Origin: CAZAFM01 sp964484395
Lineage (GTDB): Bacteria; Campylobacterota; Campylobacteria; Campylobacterales; CAZAFM01
Length of the DNA stretch: 27,760 nucleotides
Direction of reading: 5' to 3'
Assembly (NCBI GenBank): GCA_964484395.1
Contig: CAZAFM010000022.1
Span: 1 to 27,760, forward strand
Shown: piece after piece, positions 14,378 to 22,350 of the stretch
Numbering within the stretch: the stretch's first letter is position 1
How the letters are laid out: every line of letters starts with the position of its first letter
Notes under the pieces: model-generated
What the model was told of the DNA's origin: nothing
Database searches by the model: none
What the model saw: only the letters and a program-made list of their open reading frames with translations
Made by a program: the position numbers and the translations under genes

Positions 14378-14448
14378 CTTTTCCCCCTATAAAATAAATT
14401 TTGTTTACTAATTGTCATTATTCTATACTATCCTTACAATACAGTTAC

Positions 14449-14473
14449 GCTTTATGAGTAAAGCCCATAAAGC
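14449..14473. repeat. Inverted repeat in the agt-plcP intergenic region
   Basis: GCTTTATG and CATAAAGC are perfect 8-base arms with a 9-base loop. It opens a block (to about 14580) that is less A+T-rich than its surroundings and holds a second hairpin (ACTTC-GTTT-GAAGT, 14502-14515). The function is unknown; the block could be a dispersed repeat, an RNA gene or a leader. Confidence 0.4.
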
Positions 14474-14602
14474 TACACTAACGCTAAGTTCACCATTTTG
14501 CACTTCGTTTGAAGTTCCACTTTGTTACACTAGCAGTGGACTCTCGCATCTTTGGTGCTCTGCGGGGTTGTAGTAGTTAGTAATTCATTTTAAAGAGTTT
14601 TC

Positions 14603-15337
14603 ATGAAGTATAAGTCAGTATTTGTTTCAGATATCCACTTAGGAACAAGAGATTCTCAAGCGGGTATGTTTTTGGATTTTATTAGGGATAATGAGTTTGA
14701 GGAGTTGTATTTGATTGGAGATATAATTGATGGATGGGCACTAAAAAGAAGATGGACTTGGCCCCAAGAGCACTCAGATGTAATACAAAAAATCCTAAGA
14801 GCTGCTAGAAAGGGCTCAAAAGTTGTATATGTACTTGGTAATCATGATGAGTTTATAAGACCTTTTTTGCCTATCTATCTAGGTGATAATATAGATGTAG
14901 TTAATAGCTATGACTACTACTCACTGGATGGCAAAAAATACTGGATTGTTCATGGTGACTTTTTTGATAGTATTACTATGACAAAAAAGTGGTTGGCACT
15001 ATTAGGAGACAGGGGTTATCAGTTTTTGCTTAGAATAAATCGCCCATTGAATTACATAAGAAAGAGACTAGGAAAAAAATACTGGTCACTTTCAGCCTAT
15101 ATAAAGGATCATGTCAAAAAATCAGTAATGTATATAAATGACTATGAAAACATAGTAAGCTCAAAAGCAAAAAGCGGTAACTATGATGGTGTAATATGTG
15201 GACATATCCACAAGGCTGAGAGTAGATATATAGATGGGATTAGATATCTAAACTGCGGAGATTGGGTTGAGAGTTGCACTGCTGTTGTAGAAAACTATGA
15301 AGGGGAGTTTGAAGTGATAAGGTTTGAAGTTGCATAG
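14603..15337 (+). CDS. PlcP-like metallophosphoesterase (LpxH-related)
   Basis: This 244-residue calcineurin-like phosphoesterase has all metal motifs: SDIHLG (Asp10, His12), GDIIDGW (Asp40), LGNHDE (Asn80, His81), VHGDFFD (His117) and CGHIHKAE (His201, His203). Segments such as RRWTWPQEHSDV, RINRPLNYIRKRLG and LNCGDWVESCTAVVE are those of the group often named UDP-2,3-diacylglucosamine hydrolase, which includes PlcP, the phospholipase C that turns membrane phospholipid into diacylglycerol during phosphate shortage. Campylobacterota use LpxJ for the lipid A step, which favours the PlcP role. It is divergent from a GT4 gene and followed by an overlapping kinase-like gene. Confidence 0.82.
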   Translation: MKYKSVFVSDIHLGTRDSQAGMFLDFIRDNEFEELYLIGDIIDGWALKRRWTWPQEHSDVIQKILRAARKGSKVVYVLGNHDEFIRPFLPIYLGDNIDVVNSYDYYSLDGKKYWIVHGDFFDSITMTKKWLALLGDRGYQFLLRINRPLNYIRKRLGKKYWSLSAYIKDHVKKSVMYINDYENIVSSKAKSGNYDGVICGHIHKAESRYIDGIRYLNCGDWVESCTAVVENYEGEFEVIRFEVA

Positions 15338-16019
15338 GATATTGTGTGTGAATAAGGTGTTTGAGAAAGAGGGTTTAGATATAGTATCTATTGAAGAGGG
15401 TGAGCTTTCATGTGTAGATATAGAGAGTTTTGAGTATATCTTAGTAAGTGGCGGAGATGGGGCTATAAGAAGAGTGGTAGAGTATATGGCAAAAAACAAC
15501 ATAAAAATGCCCAAACTTATAGTTGATCCAGAAGGGACTTTTAATATGATATATAAACTATATCGTATAAAAACCCCTGAAGATATTTTGGAAAAAATAG
15601 CTCAAGAAAGTGCTCTAAAGGAGGTTGATAGAAACTACTTTAGTGTAAATAGTGACCACTACTTTATATTTAGTGCCGGAAATAGTCTGGATATGATATA
15701 CATCATACTATCAGACCTCTTTAGGGTCGGTTTTTTGGTCAAAAGTAAGCTAAGATATCTTATTTCTATAATATTTTTGCTTCCTTTAATAGTTATAATG
15801 ATACCATTCTTCTTAGTTGTAAAAAAGTATTTTTTAGTGTTTAACGGATATGATTTTAGGCTAAAGAGTATTTTGAACATACATTTAAATCCTAGTGAGG
15901 TTAGGATAGAGCTAGACTCTGATTACAACATTTGGCAGATGGATGGTGATATAGTTGTGGTTAGGTCAAAGTCAAACCACATAAAAAAGGCAGGAAGATT
16001 AAAACTAATTATTGGATAG
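15330..16019 (+). CDS. Short diacylglycerol kinase-like protein
   Basis: This protein of about 229 residues has the nucleotide-binding signature VSGGDGAIRRVVEYM of the DAGK/sphingosine-kinase family and a second motif, VDPEGTFNMI, in place of the usual P-x-GTGN. A hydrophobic pair of helices interrupts the middle (RYLISIIFLLPLIVIMIPFF), and DGDIVVV is near the C-terminus. It is shorter than the usual 290-300 residues because the N-terminal N-P-x-S-G strand is missing; a stop at 15318-15320 blocks extension. The start is TTG 15330, with AAGG 7 bases before; TTG 15324 is the alternative. It overlaps the phosphoesterase gene, so a role in diacylglycerol balance is plausible. Confidence 0.7.
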   Translation: MHRILCVNKVFEKEGLDIVSIEEGELSCVDIESFEYILVSGGDGAIRRVVEYMAKNNIKMPKLIVDPEGTFNMIYKLYRIKTPEDILEKIAQESALKEVDRNYFSVNSDHYFIFSAGNSLDMIYIILSDLFRVGFLVKSKLRYLISIIFLLPLIVIMIPFFLVVKKYFLVFNGYDFRLKSILNIHLNPSEVRIELDSDYNIWQMDGDIVVVRSKSNHIKKAGRLKLIIG

Positions 16020-16022
16020 AAA

Positions 16023-17417
16023 ATGCTAAAACCAGTACTAAAAGATAGAGTTGCATACTTTGTACTAGATGAAGAACATTACGACAAGCAAAGAGCAAAA
16101 AAAGATGCTCTAGATTTAAAAAAACTAGCAACAACTCTAAAAGGCTTAGATATCAAAGCCATACTACTAAGCCTAAAAAATGTTCCAGACCTAGATAATG
16201 ACTCTTTGATACCATTTTTCACCGTGTTGCATGAGTTTGAGAAGAGTCTAGATGTCATAGCTGGAATTTGTGACTACAAAGCTAGAGTCTACTCTCAGTC
16301 CCTAAATAGCGCCAAAAAGTACCATGTATCTCTTTTTAAAAATTCTGATATAGCTCGCTTTATACTTAAAATAACAACCATACCATCTGATAAAACAGTT
16401 TGTTTTTTGATGGAGAATGAGCTTGATTTTGAGCTTTTTAAAGATGAGATTGAGAGTAGGGGAGTTGTTTTTCAGGGTTTTAGTAATTCAGGTGATTTTG
16501 ATACATACGCTTCAAAAAATGAGTGTTTTAAGGTATCAAAAACCTATGTAGATTTTTTACATAATAAAACAGTGATGAGGCTTGAGGGTGGTGTGGTCTA
16601 CTTTGATCTCCAAGATAGACTAGGTAAAAAAATAGAGACTCTATTTCCACTTCATGCTTTTTACAAGAAAGCCAAAGAGGGCTTTAGGCTTTTTGTGCTT
16701 GAAGGTTCTCAAGTGGAGTTTATAGACCCTAAAGCTATTGATTTTTTTATATCTCTATCTATAAATAGTATGAAATATGGAGCAAAGATTGTTTTTTTAA
16801 AATTCCCTCCAAATCTTATAAATAGATCAGTACAACAAACTCTTCAAAAAGCACACATTAAATATTTTGATACAAAACAAAAAATGCAATCTGACCCAGA
16901 AATAGCTCAACTTCTAAATAACCCAGTAAAAACAAAAGGTGGCGGTCTGAGTAAAGCTCTAGTTAGTAACTTACCACTTTTTATAGATGCTACAGTAGAT
17001 ACATTTAGCTCTTTTGTAGGAAGTAGTGCTACTAAAAAATCACATACCATAAGTGAATACAGTGATGATTTTTTAGATGATAATTATGCGGGAAGTTCTA
17101 TAGAGTATAGTGGTATGATAAATGCTACTTTGGTGCTTGTCTTTTCATACTCTCTTATAGATGAAGTCTCAGAGGTTCTTCTTGGTGAGGCTTGTGCTAA
17201 TGATGAGGAGAGGGTGGATGTATTAAGCGAGTTTTTGAACATCATCTCAGGTCAGTCAAAAACCATGCTCTCAAAAAAAGATATAAATGTCTCTATCTCC
17301 TTACCAAAAACCTTTGTGAGCAAAAACGACTTTATAAAGTATATAAGTGGAAAAAAGGGAATATTGATAAACTTTGAGTTTGATGCTAAACCTCTCCAAC
17401 TCTTTTTAGCTCCATAA
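16023..17417 (+). CDS. Two-STAS plus CheX-domain fusion protein
   Basis: This is a 464-residue protein. The first part (residues about 1-130) alternates strands and helices like a STAS domain (DIKAILLSLKNVPDLDNDSLIPFF). A second STAS-like unit at about 180-300 contains FRLFVLEGSQVEFIDPKAIDFF. After a linker, residues about 350-464 form a CheX/CheC domain with SGMINATLVLVFS and LSEFLNIISGQSK, where Glu403 and Asn406 are the E-x-x-N pair that CheX uses to remove phosphate from CheY. The protein may couple a signalling scaffold to CheY-P dephosphorylation. It lies 3 bases after the kinase-like gene and overlaps the next gene by one base. Confidence 0.7.
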   Translation: MLKPVLKDRVAYFVLDEEHYDKQRAKKDALDLKKLATTLKGLDIKAILLSLKNVPDLDNDSLIPFFTVLHEFEKSLDVIAGICDYKARVYSQSLNSAKKYHVSLFKNSDIARFILKITTIPSDKTVCFLMENELDFELFKDEIESRGVVFQGFSNSGDFDTYASKNECFKVSKTYVDFLHNKTVMRLEGGVVYFDLQDRLGKKIETLFPLHAFYKKAKEGFRLFVLEGSQVEFIDPKAIDFFISLSINSMKYGAKIVFLKFPPNLINRSVQQTLQKAHIKYFDTKQKMQSDPEIAQLLNNPVKTKGGGLSKALVSNLPLFIDATVDTFSSFVGSSATKKSHTISEYSDDFLDDNYAGSSIEYSGMINATLVLVFSYSLIDEVSEVLLGEACANDEERVDVLSEFLNIISGQSKTMLSKKDINVSISLPKTFVSKNDFIKYISGKKGILINFEFDAKPLQLFLAP

Positions 17418-18313
17418 TGCTTAACTCACTCTTTCCTATACTTCTTTTTATCTCACTTGGATATTTTGCCAAAAGAGTAGGGATTTTTGAAGAGAGAGAT
17501 TCTAAAATACTTATAGACTTTATCATTTACTTCTCTTTTCCTGCTATAGTTTTTAGTAATATCTACTTTTTAGAGCTTGATACTTCACTTTTTGATATGA
17601 TAGCAGCTGGATGGATAGTGCTTTTTGCTGCACTTCTTTTCTCTTTTTTGTTTACTAAGATGATGGGGTATGATAGGCGTACTAGTATAGTTTTTATACT
17701 AATGGCATCTTTTGGGAATACTGCTTTTGTAGGGATTCCTTTTGTAGATGCTTTTTATCAGAGTGAAGGTGTGAGGTTTGCTATACTTTATGATCAGTTT
17801 GTCTCTTTTATACTTGTTAGCCTCATAGCTCCCCTGCTTGTCTCTCTTAGTGGTGGTGAGTTTAGCTTTAGGGCTATTTTAAAAAGAATATTTCTCTTTC
17901 CGCCTTTTATAGCGCTTTTAGTTGCAGTAATCTTAAAGCCTTTTTCACTTCCATCTTTTTTGTTTAGTGGATTAGATATATTAGGCTCTACTGTGGTACC
18001 TCTAGCACTCTTTGCTGTTGGATTTGGGCTAAACTTTGAGGAGATAAAAAGCTCATTTTCAAAAGTACTACCCATATTATCTATAAAAATCATCATCATT
18101 CCAATACTATTTATTATAGGTTTGAAGTTTTTAGGTATCTCTTTTACCCTTGAGTGGAAGGTAGCTGTGATGCAAAGTGCTATGCCTCCTATGGTCTATG
18201 CTGCTGTAATTGCTATGAGAGCGGGGCTTGATAAGGGTATAGCAATCTCTTCAGTAGGACTTGGTGTTGTTGTGGCGCTATTAGTTTTACCTATTTACTA
18301 TTTAGTTTTGTAA
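17417..18313 (+). CDS. AEC-family (auxin efflux carrier type) permease
   Basis: This 298-residue inner-membrane protein has about ten hydrophobic helices. It starts with LFPILLFISLGYFAKR, typical for AEC transporters, then ILIDFIIYFSFPAIVFSNI, FGNTAFVGIPF and, in the second half, AVMQSAMPPMVYAAVIAMRAG. Bacterial members move malonate, malate or other small acids; the substrate here is unknown. Its ATG shares the last base of the preceding stop codon (TAATG), which indicates coupling with the CheX-domain protein, although a functional tie between them is not evident. Confidence 0.88.
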   Translation: MLNSLFPILLFISLGYFAKRVGIFEERDSKILIDFIIYFSFPAIVFSNIYFLELDTSLFDMIAAGWIVLFAALLFSFLFTKMMGYDRRTSIVFILMASFGNTAFVGIPFVDAFYQSEGVRFAILYDQFVSFILVSLIAPLLVSLSGGEFSFRAILKRIFLFPPFIALLVAVILKPFSLPSFLFSGLDILGSTVVPLALFAVGFGLNFEEIKSSFSKVLPILSIKIIIIPILFIIGLKFLGISFTLEWKVAVMQSAMPPMVYAAVIAMRAGLDKGIAISSVGLGVVVALLVLPIYYLVL

Positions 18314-18325
18314 CCAAAAACCCGA

Positions 18326-18331
18326 TATAAT
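18326..18331 (+). promoter_or_regulatory. -10 box upstream of the 222-residue hypothetical protein and tsaD
   Basis: TATAAT, 24 bases before ATG 18356, followed by AAGGAG at 18344-18349. No -35 box is seen. It probably starts the transcript that includes tsaD. Confidence 0.5.
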
Positions 18332-18355
18332 ATTAAGATATACAAGGAGTATGAT

Positions 18356-19024
18356 ATGCAAGTAGGACAAGGAGCGTCACTACTGAGTGGCTTTAATCCA
18401 AAGGATTTACAAAAAGGTGGGCAGCAACAACAGGTAAACTTTAGTGATTTAAACTACAAAAAAACATCCATAGAAGCCCAATATGGGGATTCTACACTTA
18501 ATGTAGAGATGGAGACTTTGAATTTTAAATCAGCAACCATAGGCTTTGGAAAAGATAACCAAGCTATGCAGGATATACTATCACAGATAACTGAGAGGTT
18601 TAATAGTAATGCTGGTGGTATGTTTGGTAGTGTAGGTGATCTTTTTAAGCAAGATGAGACCTTTGATTATAACAAAATAGATAGTCTTTTAAAGGGTATA
18701 GACTATGAAGCTATCGGTTATGAAGGCAAAGCAATAACAGATATGACGCAGCAAGAAGCGAAGGATATTATATCTGAAGATGGTTTTTTTGGTGTTGCTA
18801 AAACCTCAGAGAGGGTTGCAAACTTCGTTCTAAGTGGTGCTGGAGATAACCTAGAAAAACTTCAAGCTGGGCGTGAAGGAGTTTTAAGAGGCTTTAATGA
18901 AGCAGAATCCTTATGGGGTGGAAAACTTCCTGATATAGCTTATGAAACCCAAGAAAAGAGCCTAAAAATGATAGATGATAGAATTAAAGAGCTTGGAGGT
19001 AATATACTTGATAGTGAGGCGTAG
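18356..19024 (+). CDS. Conserved hypothetical protein (labelled hydrogenase-4 component G in some relatives)
   Basis: This is a 222-residue soluble protein without signal peptide or membrane segment. A Gln/Gly-rich N-terminus (DLQKGGQQQQVNFSDL) leads into strands, then a helical C-terminal half with ITDMTQQEAKDIISEDGFFG, GVLRGFNEAESLWGGKLP and MIDDRIKELGG. As far as I recall, similar proteins of Campylobacterota carry the name hydrogenase-4 component G, but nothing here resembles a hydrogenase subunit and no hydrogenase genes are near. The C-terminal part recalls DUF5610-like proteins. It is 0 bases from tsaD on the same strand. Confidence 0.65.
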   Translation: MQVGQGASLLSGFNPKDLQKGGQQQQVNFSDLNYKKTSIEAQYGDSTLNVEMETLNFKSATIGFGKDNQAMQDILSQITERFNSNAGGMFGSVGDLFKQDETFDYNKIDSLLKGIDYEAIGYEGKAITDMTQQEAKDIISEDGFFGVAKTSERVANFVLSGAGDNLEKLQAGREGVLRGFNEAESLWGGKLPDIAYETQEKSLKMIDDRIKELGGNILDSEA

Positions 19025-20020
19025 TTGATACTTAGTATTGAGTCAAGCTGTGATGATAGCTCTATTGCTATTACCAAGATAGAGAGTAAAGAGCTTGTTT
19101 TTCATAAAAAAATCTCGCAAGAGAAGTCACATAGTGAGTTTGGTGGAGTAGTCCCTGAGCTTGCTAGTAGGCTTCATGCAAAACTTCTTCCATCTATACT
19201 AGAGCAAACAAAAGAGTATCACAAAGAGCTAAAAGCTATAGCCGTGACAAATGAGCCGGGGCTTAGTGTGACTCTAGTTGAGGGTATGGTAATGTCAAAA
19301 GCACTCTCATTAGCACTAAATCTTCCAATAATCCCCATAAACCATCTTGTAGGTCATATCTACTCTTTATTTATAGGAAAAGAGGCTATATTCCCTATGG
19401 TTTCACTGCTAGTATCAGGTGGTCATACTATGATAGTTAGAAGTAGTGAGGATGAGCATACTATAGAGGCTAGCACTCTTGATGACTCTTTTGGTGAGAG
19501 CTTTGATAAGTGTGCAAAACTCCTATCTCTAGGCTATCCCGGAGGTCCTATTATAGAGAAAAGGGCAAAAAATGCAGATGCAACAAGGTTTGACTTTCCT
19601 AAGCCTCTCTCTGGCAAAAGGCTAGCCTTTAGCTACTCAGGGATTAAAAACGCTTTTAGACTAAAAGTAGAGGAGCTAGGAAGGCTAAGTGATAAAGATA
19701 TAGATGACCTTTGTGCTTCTTTTCAAAAAAGTGCAATTGATCATCTATTGAAAAAGTTTGAGCTATATCTTCAAAGCTCAGAGATAGAAAACATCTCCAT
19801 AGTTGGAGGAGCTAGTGCTAATATGGCTCTTAGAAGCAGGGTAGAGGAGTTGGCTAACAAGTACAACAAAAACCTACTTCTAGCTCCACTAGAGTTCTGT
19901 AGTGACAATGCAGCCATGATAGGAAGGGCTGCTCTGAATGAGTATATAAAGCAGAGATTTATAAGTGCAGATGAGCTAAAGCAGAGCCCTAAAAGTACGG
20001 TTCTAATAGAAACAATTTGA
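19025..20020 (+). CDS. tsaD: tRNA N6-adenosine threonylcarbamoyltransferase TsaD
   Basis: This 331-residue protein is full length for TsaD (Gcp/YgjD). It has the ASKHA start ILSIESSCDDSS, the metal-binding INHLVGHIYS (His107, His111), VSGGHTMIV, DDSFGESFDKCAKLL, FSYSGIKNAF, VGGASANMALR and, near the end, FCSDNAAMIG with the third metal ligand Asp. It attaches threonylcarbamoyl, made by TsaC/TsaB partners, to A37 of tRNAs that read ANN codons. The start is TTG 19025, directly after the TAG of the preceding gene; residues begin MILSIES as expected for the family. No tsaB or tsaE is close. Confidence 0.96.
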   Translation: MILSIESSCDDSSIAITKIESKELVFHKKISQEKSHSEFGGVVPELASRLHAKLLPSILEQTKEYHKELKAIAVTNEPGLSVTLVEGMVMSKALSLALNLPIIPINHLVGHIYSLFIGKEAIFPMVSLLVSGGHTMIVRSSEDEHTIEASTLDDSFGESFDKCAKLLSLGYPGGPIIEKRAKNADATRFDFPKPLSGKRLAFSYSGIKNAFRLKVEELGRLSDKDIDDLCASFQKSAIDHLLKKFELYLQSSEIENISIVGGASANMALRSRVEELANKYNKNLLLAPLEFCSDNAAMIGRAALNEYIKQRFISADELKQSPKSTVLIETI

Positions 20021-20040
20021 CTTCACTATCTTCAATAAGA

Positions 20041-20046
20041 TATAAT
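20041..20046 (+). promoter_or_regulatory. -10 box placed for a leaderless transcript
   Basis: TATAAT ends seven bases before the ATG at 20053, so transcription would begin at or next to the start codon. No Shine-Dalgarno sequence precedes the ATG. Confidence 0.45.
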
Positions 20047-20052
20047 TGAACT

Positions 20053-20280
20053 ATGGCAAAAATAGAAAAAGTCAGAGAACTCATTGGTTATTTAAAGATT
20101 GTTTTTGGAGTTTTTATTGCTGTTGGAGTCTCTTTAGTAGGATGGTTATTCCAAAATAGTGAAAAGATTTCAGATGTAAAGATCATTGTAGCAGTTTTGA
20201 CCATAGTATGCTTAGCTGTTGGAATAATTGTTGTAAACAAAAAGATACTATCCAAAATAGATGAATTAGAGGATTTATAA
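20053..20280 (+). CDS. Small membrane protein with two transmembrane helices
   Basis: This 75-residue protein has a short basic/acidic helix (KIEKVRELIGYL), two hydrophobic helices (about 13-33 and 43-60) joined by NSEKISDVK, and an amphipathic tail (KKILSKIDELEDL). Similar small two-helix proteins occur in many bacteria without known function. It has no ribosome site and a -10 box almost touching the ATG, so it may be translated from a leaderless mRNA. It overlaps the next tiny gene by one base (TAATG). Confidence 0.7.
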   Translation: MAKIEKVRELIGYLKIVFGVFIAVGVSLVGWLFQNSEKISDVKIIVAVLTIVCLAVGIIVVNKKILSKIDELEDL

Positions 20281-20381
20281 TGCAAACTCTTGTTATAGTT
20301 GCGGCTGCAATACTGTTTGGTGCGATATTTTTTGCAGTATATGAAGCTGTTACCCATAAAAGTAGTAAGAAAGTACACTAA
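20280..20381 (+). CDS. 33-residue single-helix membrane protein
   Basis: The ATG at 20280 shares a base with the TAA of the previous gene. It encodes 33 residues: a hydrophobic helix (QTLVIVAAAILFGAIFFAVY) and a basic tail (THKSSKKVH), the profile of a bacterial microprotein that inserts in the inner membrane. Being coupled to the two-helix protein, it may be its partner. It ends 4 bases inside the convergent MFS gene. It is too short for most gene finders, so it is probably missing from automatic annotations. Confidence 0.6.
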   Translation: MQTLVIVAAAILFGAIFFAVYEAVTHKSSKKVH

Positions 20382-21697
20382 ATCTTAAGAAGCCTTCTCT
20401 CTAGCTCAACCTCGCTTATTACGCCTTCATCAAAAATAAATACCGTTATATTCTCACTTGGGTTACTATAGTGCTCTCTTATACCTTCTATTAGATTTAT
20501 ATCATCACTTTCTAGTTTGATATTTGGAGTTTTTAGATAGATGGTTTTGTATTTTTTAGGTAGCTCTAGCATATATATGAGACCTATCCATACTAAACAA
20601 GCAAAAGCTAAGATAAAAAACCCAAAGTATGGCAGAGATGCCTCAATCATAAGACCACCAACTATACCGCCTAAAAATGTCCCAAAGTAGCTAAATGAGT
20701 TAAATACCCCTAGTACCGCACCTTTTTGGGAGTTTTTGGGATACTTTGAAGCTAGGCTTTGCATGATTGGTTCATGCATACTAAAGCCGGCAAAAAAGCT
20801 CATTACAGCTATAAAAAATAGTGTATCACTATACATATCAAAGCCTAAAAACGCAAGCATCAATAAAATAGCCCCAGCACTTAAGACCTCTTTAAACCTT
20901 CCTTTTTTCTCAGCAAAAACAGCTCCAGCTCCCATAGCAAGTATACCTATGAGTGTTGCAGGTATGTATATGGTATAGAGACTATCCATAGTAAAACCAA
21001 AGTGGTGTATAGCTAGATAAGGTATAATGACAAAAGCAGTTGAAAGAAGGAGTTTTTGAAAGAATCCAGTAAAAAACATAATCCTAAGATCAGCATTTTT
21101 GATAGATGAAGCAAACGCCCCTTCACTCTCTATGTGTCCATAGGTGATTTTAGGGATATTTGGTACAGCAAGAAAGAGAATGATAAGGGATATGAATGCT
21201 AAGAGTGATGCTATAACAAAAAGCGTATCAGTCCCACTACTTCCTGCTATAATAGGTCCGGTTACGAGGGCTACTGAGAAGCTTATAGATATAGTTCCTC
21301 CCATAATAGCCATAGCTTTTGTTCGTCTCTCTTCATGGATTAAATCACTTATCATAGCAGTAACTACTGCCCCTATAGCTCCAGCTCCTTGCAAGGCGCG
21401 ACCAATTATGAGTGTATATACTGAATCAGCAAAAGCCGCAATAAGTGAGCCTATGATAAAAACCAAAATCCCAAAAGCAATAGTCTGCTTCCTCCCTATC
21501 TTGTCACTCAAGCTTCCAAAGGGGGTTTGTAGTATCATCTGAGTAAGTGCATATATAGATATAGCAAGTCCAGCTAAAAATGGTGTAGCTCCCTCAAGTC
21601 CTAGTGCATATACAGATAGTGTAGGCATCACTATAAAAAGTCCTAAAAAGCGTATAGCTATAACAGAACTAAGAGGAAAGACAGTCTTAAACATCAA
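20378..21697 (-). CDS. MFS exporter with C-terminal soluble domain, YajR-like
   Basis: This 439-residue protein has twelve predicted helices. The start MPTLSVYALGLEG and motif A GSLSDKIGRKQT fit drug:proton antiporter MFS members; RALQGAGAIGAVVTAMISDL and ALVTGPIIAG are motif B/C-type segments. After the last helix about 60 cytosolic residues follow (SDDINLIEGIREHYSN, ITVFIFDEGVISEVELERR), similar in place to the ferredoxin-like YAM domain of YajR. The substrate is unknown. AAAGG precedes the ATG. The gene is divergent from rdgB with a 56-base gap. Confidence 0.85.
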   Translation of the reverse strand: MMFKTVFPLSSVIAIRFLGLFIVMPTLSVYALGLEGATPFLAGLAISIYALTQMILQTPFGSLSDKIGRKQTIAFGILVFIIGSLIAAFADSVYTLIIGRALQGAGAIGAVVTAMISDLIHEERRTKAMAIMGGTISISFSVALVTGPIIAGSSGTDTLFVIASLLAFISLIILFLAVPNIPKITYGHIESEGAFASSIKNADLRIMFFTGFFQKLLLSTAFVIIPYLAIHHFGFTMDSLYTIYIPATLIGILAMGAGAVFAEKKGRFKEVLSAGAILLMLAFLGFDMYSDTLFFIAVMSFFAGFSMHEPIMQSLASKYPKNSQKGAVLGVFNSFSYFGTFLGGIVGGLMIEASLPYFGFFILAFACLVWIGLIYMLELPKKYKTIYLKTPNIKLESDDINLIEGIREHYSNPSENITVFIFDEGVISEVELERRLLKI

Positions 21698-21753
21698 CGA
21701 ACCTTTGATAAGCTAAAATAATTGTTCCTATAATATCAAAAGGATGATAAAAA

Positions 21754-22350
21754 TTGGATATCGTACTAGCAACATCAAATAACGGTAAAGTAAGAGAGAT
21801 AAAAAAATTCGCAGATAGATTTAATGTGGTGACTTATAGTAGCTTGATTGAACCATTTGAGATTGTAGAAGATGGTGAGAGCTTCAAGGAGAATGCACTA
21901 ATAAAGGCAAGGGCTGTTTATGATGCACTAAAAAGGGATGATATTGTTGTTCTTGCTGATGACTCAGGTATTAGTGTAGAGGCACTTAGTTTTGGACCTG
22001 GTATATATAGTGCTAGGTTTGCAAAAGAGGGTGCAAGTGATAGAGAGAACCTACAAAAGATGATAGACTCCCTAAAAAAGCTGGGTATAAAAAAGAGCTA
22101 TGCATACTACACTTGCTCTATTGCCATAGTTGGGAAAGGATTTGAGTATACTACTCATGGGTTTATGCATGGAGAAGTGATAGATGAGGCTAGAGGTGAG
22201 GGAGGCTTTGGATATGACCCTTGTTTTATACCAAGGGGTTATCAAAAGACTCTAGGTGAGCTTGATGATAATATCAAGAGAGCTTTTTCTCATAGAAGTA
22301 GAGCCTTAAGACTTGCAAATATCGTCTTAAAAAATCTTCGCACCAAGTAA
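21754..22350 (+). CDS. rdgB: Non-canonical purine NTP pyrophosphatase RdgB/HAM1
   Basis: This 198-residue protein is a full-length HAM1 member. It has the N-terminal VLATSNNGKVREI, the loop GESFKENALIKARA, the acidic VLADDSGISVEAL motif with the catalytic Asp, GFGYDPCFIP, and SHRSRAL at the C-terminus. The enzyme hydrolyses dITP, dXTP and related damaged nucleotides to monophosphates, keeping them out of DNA and RNA. The start is TTG 21754, preceded by AGGAT; a TATAAT box lies at 21729-21734. Its last 24 bases are overlapped on the other strand by a tiny candidate gene. Confidence 0.95.
   Translation: MDIVLATSNNGKVREIKKFADRFNVVTYSSLIEPFEIVEDGESFKENALIKARAVYDALKRDDIVVLADDSGISVEALSFGPGIYSARFAKEGASDRENLQKMIDSLKKLGIKKSYAYYTCSIAIVGKGFEYTTHGFMHGEVIDEARGEGGFGYDPCFIPRGYQKTLGELDDNIKRAFSHRSRALRLANIVLKNLRTK

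Noticed and set aside
14400..14445. Possible Pho box upstream of the lipid-remodelling genes (TTGTCAT, CTATACT and TTACAAT at 11-base steps)
   Set aside because: Spacing fits PhoB repeats, but two of the three units match poorly and the Campylobacterota PhosR site differs; too weak to list as a feature.
14480..14580. tRNA or riboswitch in the agt-plcP intergenic block
   Set aside because: No cloverleaf with a T-loop (GTTCGAATC-like) and no known riboswitch core could be traced.
14603..15337. Naming the phosphoesterase LpxH (lipid A synthesis)
   Set aside because: Motifs are shared by LpxH and PlcP; the divergent GT4 gene and use of LpxJ in this phylum favour PlcP, so the symbol lpxH was not given.
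18356..19024. Hydrogenase-4 component G
   Set aside because: Only a remembered database label; no hydrogenase motif or neighbouring hydrogenase gene supports it.
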